A stretch of DNA of 64,000 bases from CAZYSK01 sp964649415 (lineage in GTDB: Bacteria; Chloroflexota; Anaerolineae; B4-G1), in contig CAZYSK010000017.1 of the NCBI GenBank assembly GCA_964649415.1, forward strand, positions 26,666 through 90,665, in the 5' to 3' direction. Every line of letters starts with the position of its first letter. Position 1 is the first letter of the stretch. The position numbers and the translations under genes are program-made. A model generated the notes under the pieces. That model ran no database searches. It saw only the letters and a program-made list of their open reading frames with translations, and had not been told where the DNA came from. Positions 50,290 to 59,107 of this stretch are shown here, piece by piece.

Positions 50290-51534
50290 CTAGCCTAGAA
50301 CGATCTCTTGCAAGTCAATCAGGCCGGCATCGGTCGCGCCCAGTTCCAGCGACTGGGCCGTCTTGAGATGGCGAGCGCCCTCAACCAGATAACCCACGCC
50401 GAGGCCGTCGGCCTGCCGGTGGCGCACCAGAATATCGCGCGCGACGGTGTCGAGAGCTACGGGATCGAAGGAGAGCAGGAGCGCGTTCTCCTGAGCGGGC
50501 TGATTCCAGTCGCACGGGCTGACGTTGAGGGCAGCGCCCACGACCAGGCGCGTCTTGTCGCGCACGTTGGGCTGGGCGTTCAGTTCGGCGATGGCCGGAT
50601 CGCACCAGTTGCCGTGCAGCGCCCCGGGGTTGTCCACCGACCCGTAGTGGTTCTTCAATGACACGCTCACCCCGGCCCCACTGTGTTGCTTGGGGATGGG
50701 GATGTTAATGATCGCATCGCACGCGTCGAGTTCCTGGTAGAAGCGGACGGTGGCCTGCGTCAGCCTGGCCTCCGATCCATCCCCCCGCGAGCCGCGACAC
50801 TGGAGCCCGGGCTCGCCCTCGTTGAGCGTGTAGCCCGCAGCAGCCAACTCATCGTCCGTGCGGTCGAAGATGAGGACATCCTCGGCCAGGATGCCCGCGT
50901 CCAGCAGGCGTTGGGCCACGCCGTAGGTCACGGCAGGTGGCGTCGGGCCACCATAGGCGATGCAGTTGACCTTCAACAGCACCCGTTCGCCAGGGTCGAA
51001 GAGCGCGCGCCAGACGGGCAGCGCGTCCGGGACACCGGCGAGCGCGCCGAGGCCCGTATCGAGCATCTGGAGCACGATGGCCCGGTCAGGCGCGGAGCCT
51101 GCCCACGCCCCGCTGTGGCGCACGAGTACGACGCGGCTGGTTGCAGTGGTGGGCCAATGGGCCATCAGGGTTCCTCTGTCCACCGCGGGCTCGGGCTCGG
51201 TGGTGGGCGCCGGCGGACTGGCAGGCGTGGCCAGCACCGGGGTGTAGGTGGGTAGAACGGGCGTGGCGCTTGGCAGTGGGGGCGACGCCCCCGGAGCCGC
51301 CGAGGGAGAAGGTGTGGCGGTGGGCGCGGATTGCTCCAGCTCGATAGCAGTGGAACCAATGCACCCGGTCAACCAGGCGCTCAACGCGCCCACGCTCAAA
51401 CCGAGGAAGGAGCGTCGCGAGAGCGTGCCCGGCTTGCCCGCTCGTTTTCTCCCGCGCCTGGGACTGCGCCTATGCCTGTGCGCACGTCTGGGCGTGCGCA
51501 CACGTCTGCGCCTGGAATGCCTGGCCCTTGCCAT
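50290..51534 (-). CDS. DUF362 protein, Tat-type lipoprotein
   Basis: About 414 aa. The N-terminus is extremely basic (many Arg/His/Lys). It is followed by SRRSFLGLSVGALSAWLTGC, a twin-arginine motif with a lipobox whose Cys would be lipidated. A Pro/Thr/Ala linker (PTATPSPSAAPG and similar) of about 70 residues leads to the DUF362 domain (LLKVNCIAYGGPTPPAVTYG, INIPIPKQHSGAGVSVSLKNHYG). DUF362 proteins are often linked to Fe-S chemistry, but no ferredoxin domain is present here. The start codon is uncertain: the ATG at 51534 lies directly next to GGAGG, and an in-frame GTG exists at 51621. Confidence 0.75.
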   Translation of the reverse strand: MARARHSRRRRVRTPRRAHRHRRSPRRGRKRAGKPGTLSRRSFLGLSVGALSAWLTGCIGSTAIELEQSAPTATPSPSAAPGASPPLPSATPVLPTYTPVLATPASPPAPTTEPEPAVDRGTLMAHWPTTATSRVVLVRHSGAWAGSAPDRAIVLQMLDTGLGALAGVPDALPVWRALFDPGERVLLKVNCIAYGGPTPPAVTYGVAQRLLDAGILAEDVLIFDRTDDELAAAGYTLNEGEPGLQCRGSRGDGSEARLTQATVRFYQELDACDAIINIPIPKQHSGAGVSVSLKNHYGSVDNPGALHGNWCDPAIAELNAQPNVRDKTRLVVGAALNVSPCDWNQPAQENALLLSFDPVALDTVARDILVRHRQADGLGVGYLVEGARHLKTAQSLELGATDAGLIDLQEIVLG

Positions 51535-51700
51535 CCTCCACCTCACTATGCCTGGAGTTATTGTACCACCTCCGTCCAGGGGCGCAACTGATTCCGGCCC
51601 TGTCCTCAGTTCATCCGTCACTTGGGAACCGGGGAGACGCCGCGAACGTCATGAGGCAGACGCGCCCGCCATATCCCACTCAGAGATGAAAGGAGCGAGG

Positions 51701-51790
51701 ATGAAGATACGGTTACTGAGATTGCTGCCGCTGATGGCGCTGCTATTCGGCGGCCTGACGCTGCTCGCGATGCTGATCCTGGCGCACTGA
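51701..51790 (+). CDS. Small membrane peptide (29 aa)
   Basis: MKIRLLRLLPLMALLFGG followed by LTLLAMLILAH, a basic start plus one hydrophobic helix. AAAGGAG lies 7 bp before the ATG. It is transcribed opposite to both neighbours and ends 4 bp before the end of the glycosidase gene on the other strand. It is probably a real small membrane peptide but could be chance. Confidence 0.4.
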   Translation: MKIRLLRLLPLMALLFGGLTLLAMLILAH

Positions 51791-51794
51791 GCGC

Positions 51795-52985
51795 CTACTG
51801 GCCCACGGTCTGTTCGCCCTGAGTGTAGCGCTGCACTTCGAGGTAGATCACTTTGGGTTCGAAGTCCGTCGTCACGAACGCGTAGTAGTCCTGATAGTTG
51901 TAGGTGGGGGCTGGGTAACGAAACGCCCACATAGCGACACACTTGCACCACGGCCAATGTTGGTGTGCCCATTCGTAGGCACCGATCGTGTACTCGATGC
52001 GCTGCGCGGGACGAACTGCGCTGGCCCAGCGCGGGTGGTCGTTCCAGCCCGCCTCGGTCACGTAGACCGGCTTGGCATCATCGCCGTGAGCGACCATGAT
52101 CTCGCGCAGCAGTTCGACGCGGCGGAAATTGATCCTGTCGCGAGCAGGGCCATTCTCCGGGGGGATCGTCAGCCCATAGGCGTGGACGGCGAGCGCGTCG
52201 AAGTAGGGGGCAGCGCCGGCCAGATACATACGCTCCAGGTAGGCCAGGTCGTTCAACCCGGCCGCGCTTCCCTCCGGCTCCAGCGTGGGGGCCAGCGCGC
52301 CGGCCAACACGACCACATCGGGGTTGGCCGCGTGCGCGCGCGGGTAGATCGTGCGCAGCAGATCGGCGTAACCCTCAGGATCCACCGGCCGGTATCCCCA
52401 CTCGAAGCTCAGGTTGGGCTCGTTCCACACGATGACGTGATTCACCCGCCCACGGTAGCGCGCGACGAACGTGGCGACGAAATCGGCAAAGTCGTCGTAG
52501 TGCCCGGCGTCCAGGTAGGTGAGCGTGGTCTCCTGCTCGCTCTGGCGCGGGTCGGGGCGTGCCCATCCCGGCACCCAACCCAGCCGGGCGATCACGGTCA
52601 GCCCCTGGTTCTCGGCGTGTTGGATCACCACGTCGCTGTGTCCCCAGGTGAACGCGTCCTCCTCGGGCTCAATGTAGGGCCAGGGGAAGTACTCGACCAC
52701 CCACGGTGTTCCCATTTCCCGCACCAACGCCACGGTGCGCTGGATCTTCCACTCGTCTACTTCGTCCGTGAGGCGCGTGTGGACGCCAGCGATGGGGTTT
52801 GCGGTAGCGACACGCTGGGGCGGATCCAGGACGACCAAGACGTGGGGGGGACGGATGGCCCACAGGATGAACAGCGCCAGGGCCACACGGAGCAGGTGAA
52901 CCGGCCGCACGTGGCGCAGCAAGTTGAGGGCTCGCCGCACCAAGGGCTGTTCCGCCACCGCCTTTAGGAGCGCCGCCAGGTCCAT
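51795..52985 (-). CDS. Membrane-anchored clan GH-A glycosidase (GH39/GH5-like)
   Basis: A 396-aa protein. An N-terminal membrane segment (LLRVALALFILWAI at about 32-46) leads to a (beta/alpha)8 barrel. The acid/base Glu is in VIVWNEPNLSF and the nucleophile Glu in VYVTEAGWNDHP, the clan A pattern. The domain probably faces outside the cell. The substrate is unknown, likely a beta-linked plant or exopolysaccharide. The ATG at 52985 has GGGAG upstream. Confidence 0.82.
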   Translation of the reverse strand: MDLAALLKAVAEQPLVRRALNLLRHVRPVHLLRVALALFILWAIRPPHVLVVLDPPQRVATANPIAGVHTRLTDEVDEWKIQRTVALVREMGTPWVVEYFPWPYIEPEEDAFTWGHSDVVIQHAENQGLTVIARLGWVPGWARPDPRQSEQETTLTYLDAGHYDDFADFVATFVARYRGRVNHVIVWNEPNLSFEWGYRPVDPEGYADLLRTIYPRAHAANPDVVVLAGALAPTLEPEGSAAGLNDLAYLERMYLAGAAPYFDALAVHAYGLTIPPENGPARDRINFRRVELLREIMVAHGDDAKPVYVTEAGWNDHPRWASAVRPAQRIEYTIGAYEWAHQHWPWCKCVAMWAFRYPAPTYNYQDYYAFVTTDFEPKVIYLEVQRYTQGEQTVGQ

Positions 52986-53021
52986 CACCACAACTCCCGC
53001 CAGGTCCTTCGGGTGAGGATA

Positions 53022-53053
53022 GACAAAAGGGGAAGCAGTGCTTCCCCTTTATG
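53022..53053 (-). terminator. Terminator downstream of tRNA-Asn
   Basis: On the minus strand AAAGGGGAAGC, loop ACT, GCTTCCCCTTTT, followed by GTCT. A perfect 11-bp stem 9 bp after the tRNA. Confidence 0.8.
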
Positions 53054-53061
53054 TCGCTTAG

Positions 53062-53134
53062 CTCCTCGGGCGGGACTCGAACCTGCAACCAACCGGTTAA
53101 CAGCCGGCCGCTCTGCCAATTGAGCTACCGAGGA
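53062..53134 (-). tRNA. tRNA-Asn (GTT anticodon)
   Basis: A 73-nt tRNA with acceptor stem TCCTCGG paired to CCGAGGA, D-arm GCTCAATTGGCAGAGC, anticodon loop CTGTTAA giving GTT, T-arm with one A-C mismatch, and discriminator G as usual for Asn. Confidence 0.93.
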
Positions 53135-53356
53135 ACGTTCGCGGCGGTATTATACCGCCGAGGGGCCAAATCGTCAAATCGACGGCTTGACTCATTGTCA
53201 CAAGGCCTGACAAACCACCGGCGCGTGCCCCGGAGATGGGCAGCGCACTTAGCTTTGGAGCGCGCTGCTCACCGCCTTCGCGACGACGAGCCGGGGGGTG
53301 GCCTTGTGTTCGATCAACAAATGGCCTTGTCGTAGATTAACAAAAACAGCCCGGAA

Positions 53357-53400
53357 CCAACCGGCTTTGCCATTCCTCGAAATTCCGATATACTGTAGTT
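53357..53400 (+). repeat. 44-bp direct repeat, copy 1, carrying a promoter
   Basis: Identical to 55992-56035 except for one base. It contains TTGCCA (53367-53372), a 16-bp spacer and TATACT (53389-53394). The truncated regulator frame begins 2 bp after it. Confidence 0.85.
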
Positions 53401-53401
53401 C

Positions 53402-54595
53402 GTGCATGAAGCCCGCCTTGAAGACTTGGATGCAGCCCTGTTAAGCCAGTTTGCCCAACGGTTGGGCGGTCCCCGTTCGGGCGAAGACATCCTCTACGTC
53501 GACTATCGCCTGATAGACTGTCAGAGCGGCCGGCTGCGCCTGACGCTGGCGGCGTTGCTGCTCGCCCGCGATCCGCTGCGCTGGCATCCCCGCTGCGGCG
53601 TGGACTTTGTCAAGTTCGAGGGCACGGAGCGCCGCTACGGGGCTGACCTCAACATCGTGTGCCGGGCGCGCATCGAGTGCCCGCTGTTCAGGTTGATTGA
53701 CGAGGCGTTCGTGCTGATCAAGGAGCACGTGCGCGAGCGTACCGTGCTCCACGACCTGTTCTTCGTCGAGCAGTTCGAGTACCCGGCGTTTGCCTGGCAG
53801 GAAGCAATTGTCAACACCGTGGCCCACCGGGATTACAGCCTCACCGGCGCGTCCATCGAGGTCTGGATGTTCGACGACCGGCTAGAGGTGCGCAGCCCGG
53901 GAGAGCTGCCGGGGCCTGTCACGTTGGAGTTGCTCGCGCGGCGCGAGCGGGTGCATTTCTCCCGCAATCCGCTCCTGGTGCGCGTACTGACCGACCTGGG
54001 CTACATGCGCGACTTGGGCGAGGGTATCCCGCGCATGTTCGAGGTGATGGAGAAAAGCTACCTGCGCCTGCCGGTGACCCAGGATGGGTTCATGTTCCAA
54101 GTTACGTTGAGGAACACGCCCATCTACGACCCGTAGACACAGAGCTGGCTGAACCAGTTCACCGACTACTCGTTGAATGCGCGGCAGCGGCGCATCCTGG
54201 CCTACGCCCACCAACACGGACTCACGTTTACCAATCAGGCCTACCAGAAAGCGAACGGCGTAGACCGTGACCTAGCCTACCGCGAGATCCAGGAGCTGAT
54301 CCGGCTGAATACCGTGGCCCGGCCGGCGGAGCGGTATGGCCGGACGTACGTCGTCGTGGAGAGGGCCGCCGCGTCTTCCTTGCCCGCCGACCTGGCGTCT
54401 ATCCTGGACATCCTCTCGGCGCAGGGGTACGTCACCAACGCGGACCTGCGCAAGGCGTGGGGGATGTCGCGCTCTACGGTTTGGAGGCAAGTCACGGAGT
54501 TGGTCGGTCGAGGATTTTTATACCGGAAAGGCACGAAACGGGGCGTTCGTTATTATCCAACTGCCAGATTGCAGGGCATCCTGTCAGAGATGTAA
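53402..54595 (+). pseudogene. Truncated, stop-interrupted ATP-binding transcriptional regulator (AlbA_2/RecG-like type)
   Basis: Two adjacent frames, 53402-54136 and 54173-54595, are the same reading frame separated only by a TAG at 54134-54136. Together they match the C-terminal two-thirds of the AlbA_2/HATPase_c_4 'putative DNA binding domain' regulators. AWQEAIVNTVAHRDYSL is the ATPase N-box-like helix and LGYMRDLGEGIPRMFEVM the following motif. NARQRRILAYAHQHG begins the C-terminal winged helices. The N-terminal AlbA_2 domain is missing, and the frame starts exactly at the end of a 44-bp repeat. It is therefore very probably non-functional. Confidence 0.75.
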
Positions 54596-54689
54596 GCACG
54601 AGATATGTTTCTCCCGTCACACTTGTGAAACATAAACAGGTGAGACATAAGGGGAAGTGTCACGAGATGCATTACGAGAGGCCACAACG

Positions 54690-55376
54690 ATGAACTACAG
54701 CCAACTTCGCACCCTCTTCCACGAGGCCCTGGAAACTGCCAGGCTGGCGCACTCGCCTTTCCAGCCTATTGAGACCGTGGAACTCGACGGGATCAGCCGT
54801 ACTTATGAGATCACGGTCATGTCGGGCAGCGCACAGCGGGCCAGCCCGTTCTACGTCACGGCTACCCTGAGCTGGCGCTGGGACGCGGCGCTGGCGGCGC
54901 GCAGCGCCACGTCGGAGGAGGATCTGTTAACCGAGATCCTGGGCCGTGATGGGTACTACCTGGTCACGGAGCAGCCCTGGCTGCGGGTGGACGTCACATT
55001 GAACGCTACGCTACCCTGGGACGCGCCGCTACCGCTGCCGGGCGCCAATGCCTGGCGTCGTTGGGTGGCCGAAGTGACAGCCCGGGTGTTGCCAATCCTC
55101 CCCACTGAAATCGATGAGGATGAGTACGGGCGGCGGGTGCTCTCCTCGTGCAGTGAGCCCGAGGCCCGGTTGCAATGTAACTCGGCTGGCGACCTGTTCC
55201 TGACCGGGGTTCACCTATCGGCTTGGCAGGGCATAGACCTGCCCCGCCAGTGGAGTAACTCCGACCGCGAGCCGGACCCATGGCCCGATGAGCAGTTGGC
55301 CGGCTTTATGGACCGGGTGCACGAGGCACTGGAGAAATGGGAGGGCTGCCTGAAGTATCTGCCAAAGATAGCCTGA
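54690..55376 (+). CDS. Hypothetical protein
   Basis: A 228-aa soluble protein not assigned to a family. It starts MNYSQLRTLFHEALETARLA and is rich in Trp, Leu and acidic residues. A central beta-rich stretch (RTYEITVMSGSAQRA, FYVTATLSWRWDA) is followed by a helical end (LAGFMDRVHEALEKWEG). No signal peptide or membrane helix is seen. No strong ribosome-binding site precedes the ATG. It lies within the segment bounded by the 44-bp repeats, so it may be mobile cargo. Confidence 0.5.
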   Translation: MNYSQLRTLFHEALETARLAHSPFQPIETVELDGISRTYEITVMSGSAQRASPFYVTATLSWRWDAALAARSATSEEDLLTEILGRDGYYLVTEQPWLRVDVTLNATLPWDAPLPLPGANAWRRWVAEVTARVLPILPTEIDEDEYGRRVLSSCSEPEARLQCNSAGDLFLTGVHLSAWQGIDLPRQWSNSDREPDPWPDEQLAGFMDRVHEALEKWEGCLKYLPKIA

Positions 55377-55593
55377 AGCAGCCGGCCAGGCCGGGGAGAA
55401 TGCGCAGCCTCCCCCAAAATACACACCTGCCGCTCGTTGTGTGGTTTCAGCTCTATGCCTTCCGCGTTTGGAACGTATAGACAGTGTGCCCCCTGTTATA
55501 CACTCCCCCCGCCAGTCACATCCAGAGCGGACTTTCGCAGCGGATTCGCATAGTCCTACGTCCGCCATATATCGGGGTTCGGCGCTGGCCCAT

Positions 55594-55866
55594 CCCCTGG
55601 ATGACTTACTATCACATTGAACAACACACCGGTTGGCTCCCTACCTTATGTCTAGCAGCCCATTGGAGAAGACACTGTGTTGCTGAAAATAGCCCCACTC
55701 AAGCATAATTCTGGGCCAAAATCCAGGTCTCGCGCCCCACTTTTATCGCAAAGGACCGCCAATGTAGGGATAGCGTCCCACCCTGATGGACTGCTCAGGG
55801 AGAACCATCCGTTTCCACATCTGGAGGACCTAGCTGCGCTTGATGTGATAACAAGTCATCCAGGGG
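55594..55866. repeat. Inverted repeat arms of a possible mobile-element remnant
   Basis: CCCCTGGATGACTT-2 nt-TATCACAT at 55594-55617 recurs in reverse complement at 55843-55866. Weaker similarity continues outward to CTTTCGCAGCGG on both sides (55532 and about 55984). Confidence 0.6.
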
Positions 55867-55991
55867 GCCCATCGGCGTATACGGGGGCTTCGGAGTGGGT
55901 TGCGCGGTTGTTTCACTACTTGAGGGGGTCCATTGGCCTGGAAATCCACATATGGGGGTCTCCCGGCCTGACCCGCTGCGAAAGCCCAGGG

Positions 55992-56035
55992 CCAACCAGC
56001 TTTGCCATTCCTCGAAATTCCGATATACTGTAGTT
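55992..56035 (+). repeat. 44-bp direct repeat, copy 2, promoter of the deazaguanine/HerA-NurA operon
   Basis: Same as 53357-53400 with one base difference. TTGCCA (56002-56007), 16 bp, TATACT (56024-56029). It lies about 205 bp upstream of the first gene of the operon and is the best promoter candidate for it. Confidence 0.8.
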
Positions 56036-56238
56036 GCTCCGACGACAACGCGATTCCCGGTGCAGGAAAGGCCCAGATGGACGCTGAATTGTTGACCCCG
56101 TCTGTTGGCCTGGAACGAAGGCCAATTCCGAGGCTCGACAGGGTTGAGGTATGTTATCATCTGCCAGCTTTCGGTAACACGTTTTGGCGTTCACATAGAC
56201 CCCTGGTGGCCAGGGGCTGTGAGATGCAGGAGAAAGAA

Positions 56239-56862
56239 ATGTCGCTCGACACAATCTTGATCGTCGGCCTCTACATCGCTTGCGAGTTGATCGCCAATGT
56301 CACAGCCGGAAAACCGGTGTCGCTGCCAGGCAACATTACCGTGCCTGCTGCGGTCTTTATCTATGCTCTGACTTTTACGCTCATTGATCTAGTCAATGAC
56401 CGATTGGGAAAGCAGGGGGCAAGGTACGTAGTATATGCCGCCTTCTTGGCAAGTCTACTGCTGGCCGGTTACGCCCAATTCGCCATCTGGCTTCCGCCTG
56501 CGCCGTTCTATGGTGAGGAAGGCCAGGCCGCTTTTGCTGGAGTGTTGGGCTCGACTTGGCGAATCGTAGCGGCCAGCCTAGTCGCTTACCTTGTTAGCAC
56601 GCTGATCGACGTACAAGTATTCGCCTGGTGGCGAGAGCGGGTGGGGCGGCATCGGTGGGCACGGGTGCTTATCAGCAACACGATATCCACACTCATCGAC
56701 AGTGCCGTTTTCATAGCGATTGCGTTCTTGGGCGTGATGCCGATATTGCCCCTGATCGCTGGACAGTACTTTCTGAAGATGATTGTAACAGTGGTGAGCA
56801 TCCCATTGATCTATACGGTGAAGGTTCGACGATCCCAAGCTGTGGATCAAGGAGTTGCGTAG
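56239..56862 (+). CDS. Queuosine precursor transporter (YhhQ/DUF165 family)
   Basis: A 207-aa membrane protein with about six helices of the YhhQ family, which imports preQ0/preQ1-type 7-deazaguanine bases. LYIACELIANVTAGKPVSL, FTLIDLVNDRLGKQGAR and SNTISTLIDSAVFIAIAFLG are characteristic (NDxxG and the TLIDSxxF segments). The ATG at 56239 follows AGGAGAAAG. The stop overlaps the next gene's GTG by one base. It is the first gene of a five-gene operon that also encodes a TGT-like protein, which needs such a base. Confidence 0.88.
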   Translation: MSLDTILIVGLYIACELIANVTAGKPVSLPGNITVPAAVFIYALTFTLIDLVNDRLGKQGARYVVYAAFLASLLLAGYAQFAIWLPPAPFYGEEGQAAFAGVLGSTWRIVAASLVAYLVSTLIDVQVFAWWRERVGRHRWARVLISNTISTLIDSAVFIAIAFLGVMPILPLIAGQYFLKMIVTVVSIPLIYTVKVRRSQAVDQGVA

Positions 56863-57605
56863 TGGTTTCAGGCCATCGTTTGCTGGTCATGTCGTGTTCG
56901 CAGCGCAAACGCCAGACCCCGGGTTCATTGCCGGCGGTCGAACGATATGATGGCCCCGCTTTCAAGGTGCTTCGCCGTTTTTTGCGAGAGCGGCCGGGGA
57001 TTGCTGAGCACTTGGAGGTTTTCATTCTGTCTGCTGCCTATGGACTTATTCCGGCCAAGCATCCAGTGCGAAACTATGATCAGGTGATGACCTCTCAGCG
57101 AGCCGCCGAATTACGCAAAGACGTACTCGCCACTTTCACCAATGTAATTGGTAATAGCGCTTGGACTGAGATCTGCTTAGCCCTGAGTAGAAGGTATATG
57201 GCAGCACTTGAGGGATGGGATAGTCTGATACCTGCCGGCGTGTCTGTCACGATGGCCGACGGCTCTCAGGGAATACGACTGGCCAAGTTGAAGCAGTGGT
57301 TGTGGAAGGATATGCGGGACATAGCAGATGAGCAATCTGACAACCAAGTAGTCGGACGAGCGTATATTCGTGGTATTGAAGTAACAATGACGCCAGATCA
57401 AGTGCTTGAGGTAGCTCGCAAGGCGCTTGCGGGTCAACCCTTTGAGGCTAGTCGCTATCACTCGTGGTGTGTGCTGGTGGATGAACAACCGGTGGCTCCC
57501 AAATGGTTAGTCAGTCAGCTGACAGGATTGCCACACAGCGCCTTTGGTACTAGCGAGGCGCGGCGTTTCCTCATGCAATTAGGCGTCAAGGTAGTACACT
57601 TATGA
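56862..57605 (+). CDS. DUF6884/YaaA-like protein
   Basis: A 247-aa protein starting at GTG 56862, overlapping the transporter stop. The N-terminal 140 residues match the DUF6884/YaaA pattern: LLVMSCSQRKRQTPG, a buried ILSAAYGLIPAKHPVRNYDQVM and a trailing amphipathic helix. In YaaA-like proteins this fold binds DNA or nucleotides. The C-terminal 100 residues (TPDQVLEVARKALAGQPF, SARRFLMQLGVKV-like end) are not assigned. It overlaps the next gene by ATGA, indicating coupled translation. Confidence 0.72.
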   Translation: MVSGHRLLVMSCSQRKRQTPGSLPAVERYDGPAFKVLRRFLRERPGIAEHLEVFILSAAYGLIPAKHPVRNYDQVMTSQRAAELRKDVLATFTNVIGNSAWTEICLALSRRYMAALEGWDSLIPAGVSVTMADGSQGIRLAKLKQWLWKDMRDIADEQSDNQVVGRAYIRGIEVTMTPDQVLEVARKALAGQPFEASRYHSWCVLVDEQPVAPKWLVSQLTGLPHSAFGTSEARRFLMQLGVKVVHL

Positions 57606-59092
57606 ATCAGAATGACCTTCAAAACGACCGTCTGACAGAGGATGATGTACGCCAGGACCTGCAACGCCAACCCCATCTGTTCATGAAGTTGGCCGAAAAC
57701 GCGCTGACTGTGGCTGAAAGTCTGCGTGACAATTACTTCAAGAACACAACCCGCTTCGTGAGGCATTTGCGCCAGGCGATGCATGAGGCCGCTCAAGGTA
57801 AACGTTCTGATCCAATCTTGACTGTTCACAAGGCTGCAAATGCTGAGTGGGCAGCTGTTCAAGGCGAGGTAGTGACGTTCATTGATGGTGGAGTGGGGCG
57901 AGTGCAAATCTCAAGCCAGGTGCCTATTCTCTTGCGCGTAGGCTCATATTGTGTCCGCACTGGCGAACGTCGTTTGACAGAAAGAGAGCAATTTGGCTAC
58001 TATCCAGTTATCCTCGGCGACCTGGAGGGAGGCAGTAAGGAGCGCAAAGATTTCCCCGACATAGTTCGGATCACGGCTGAACTCCTTGGTGGTCTCTCCG
58101 CACTGGAGCGGACACCCGACCTTCGAGTCTTGATGTTCCATGGCCCTTTAGTCTACCTAATGGGAGGCTATGCTGGTCATACACCCTTTACCGAAAAAGA
58201 CGCAGATCTCTTTTTACATCAATACGCGCCTGACCCAAACCTAGCCCGCCAGATTAAGGAAGAGTTCTTGCAAGAAGCCTATGTGGACATCTATCCTCAG
58301 ATGACAGATCGCTCTGATGAGTGGGGCCAGCGTCGTGTCTTCGAGCCTCTTGCTTTTATGGCTTATCTATATCGGCGCTTGATTCGGGAGGCTCGTAAAC
58401 GTAAGCCAATTCCTATCATCGCAGGGGTAGTCGAACGTGGTGAACTCCGTGAATTCAGTGAAAGGGTGTTGCTCGAACGCGTCTTCCACGGATTACGAAG
58501 GAACGGCAGGATCGATTACTTCAATCAGATGTATGGGCGTTCTGACTTGAAGTCGCCAAAATCCTTGTTGGACAAACTGGGCTACACGGACACACTTCTT
58601 ATAGGAATGCTGCTTCGCCCAGGTGAATTCTCCGAGCCGTGGGAAATCGGCAAATTCGACGGATTGCGACAAGGGAACGTTTCCTTGCCAGGCGAGGCTG
58701 GTACCAGTCAAGTCAATTTCGCGCCTTTGAAGCCAGGCAAGATCGGTTTCCCGCGGGTGCGTGGCTGTTACGTCCATGTTTCTGAAACCACTGAGCCAAT
58801 ACGGGTGGAGGTATTTGAAGAACTTGGGCAAGATCAGATTGCGGAAGCAGCACGTCGAGCCTACCTGTATTCACGTCTGCTTCCTGGGTACGGTTTCCCA
58901 GTGGGGCTAGACATTGCTGACAAGTATGCCCATGTCCCATCCTGGCTAACCGACGCCTACAGCAAACTTATTCGATATCATCTGGGTGTCAGCCTGCAGC
59001 GTGGCGAGATCAGCGACACTGACATGCGGCGCATTTTAGTTCAGGCAATCTACATGACCCATCGAGATTGGCTGTTTCGTCCCAAGAGCTGA
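57602..59092 (+). CDS. NurA-like nuclease
   Basis: A 496-aa protein resembling the NurA 5'-3' nuclease/endonuclease that works with HerA. FIDGGVGRVQISSQV holds the first metal Asp (about residue 95). VLMFHGPLVYLMGGYAG sits where NurA has DGxL, with His in the Asp position. IPIIAGVVERGELREFSERV aligns with the GVxK-type segment. It is longer than typical NurA (about 350-400 aa). It precedes the HerA gene by 15 bp, the expected pairing. Family call is by motif order and neighbourhood. Confidence 0.7.
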   Translation: MNQNDLQNDRLTEDDVRQDLQRQPHLFMKLAENALTVAESLRDNYFKNTTRFVRHLRQAMHEAAQGKRSDPILTVHKAANAEWAAVQGEVVTFIDGGVGRVQISSQVPILLRVGSYCVRTGERRLTEREQFGYYPVILGDLEGGSKERKDFPDIVRITAELLGGLSALERTPDLRVLMFHGPLVYLMGGYAGHTPFTEKDADLFLHQYAPDPNLARQIKEEFLQEAYVDIYPQMTDRSDEWGQRRVFEPLAFMAYLYRRLIREARKRKPIPIIAGVVERGELREFSERVLLERVFHGLRRNGRIDYFNQMYGRSDLKSPKSLLDKLGYTDTLLIGMLLRPGEFSEPWEIGKFDGLRQGNVSLPGEAGTSQVNFAPLKPGKIGFPRVRGCYVHVSETTEPIRVEVFEELGQDQIAEAARRAYLYSRLLPGYGFPVGLDIADKYAHVPSWLTDAYSKLIRYHLGVSLQRGEISDTDMRRILVQAIYMTHRDWLFRPKS

Positions 59093-59107
59093 AAAGGGGA
59101 GACTGCA

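Larger units (their letters stand above)
55377..56238. other. Gene-free interval with inverted-repeat remnant
   Basis: No convincing gene in 860 bp. It holds a diverged inverted duplication (55531-55620 against 55841-55984), the second 44-bp promoter repeat, and the leader of the transporter gene. A hairpin (CACATAGACCCCTGG-TGG-CC, then AGGGGCTGTG, 56192-56221) lies just before the ribosome-binding site. Confidence 0.6.

Noticed and set aside
51248..51700. Longer plus-strand frame ending in the small peptide at 51790
   Set aside because: Most of it lies opposite the DUF362 gene and has biased, low-complexity translation; only the final 29 codons have a start signal.
56036..56238. preQ1 riboswitch before the YhhQ-type gene
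   Set aside because: A hairpin is present near the ribosome-binding site, but it lacks the preQ1-I A-rich tail and the preQ1-II layout.
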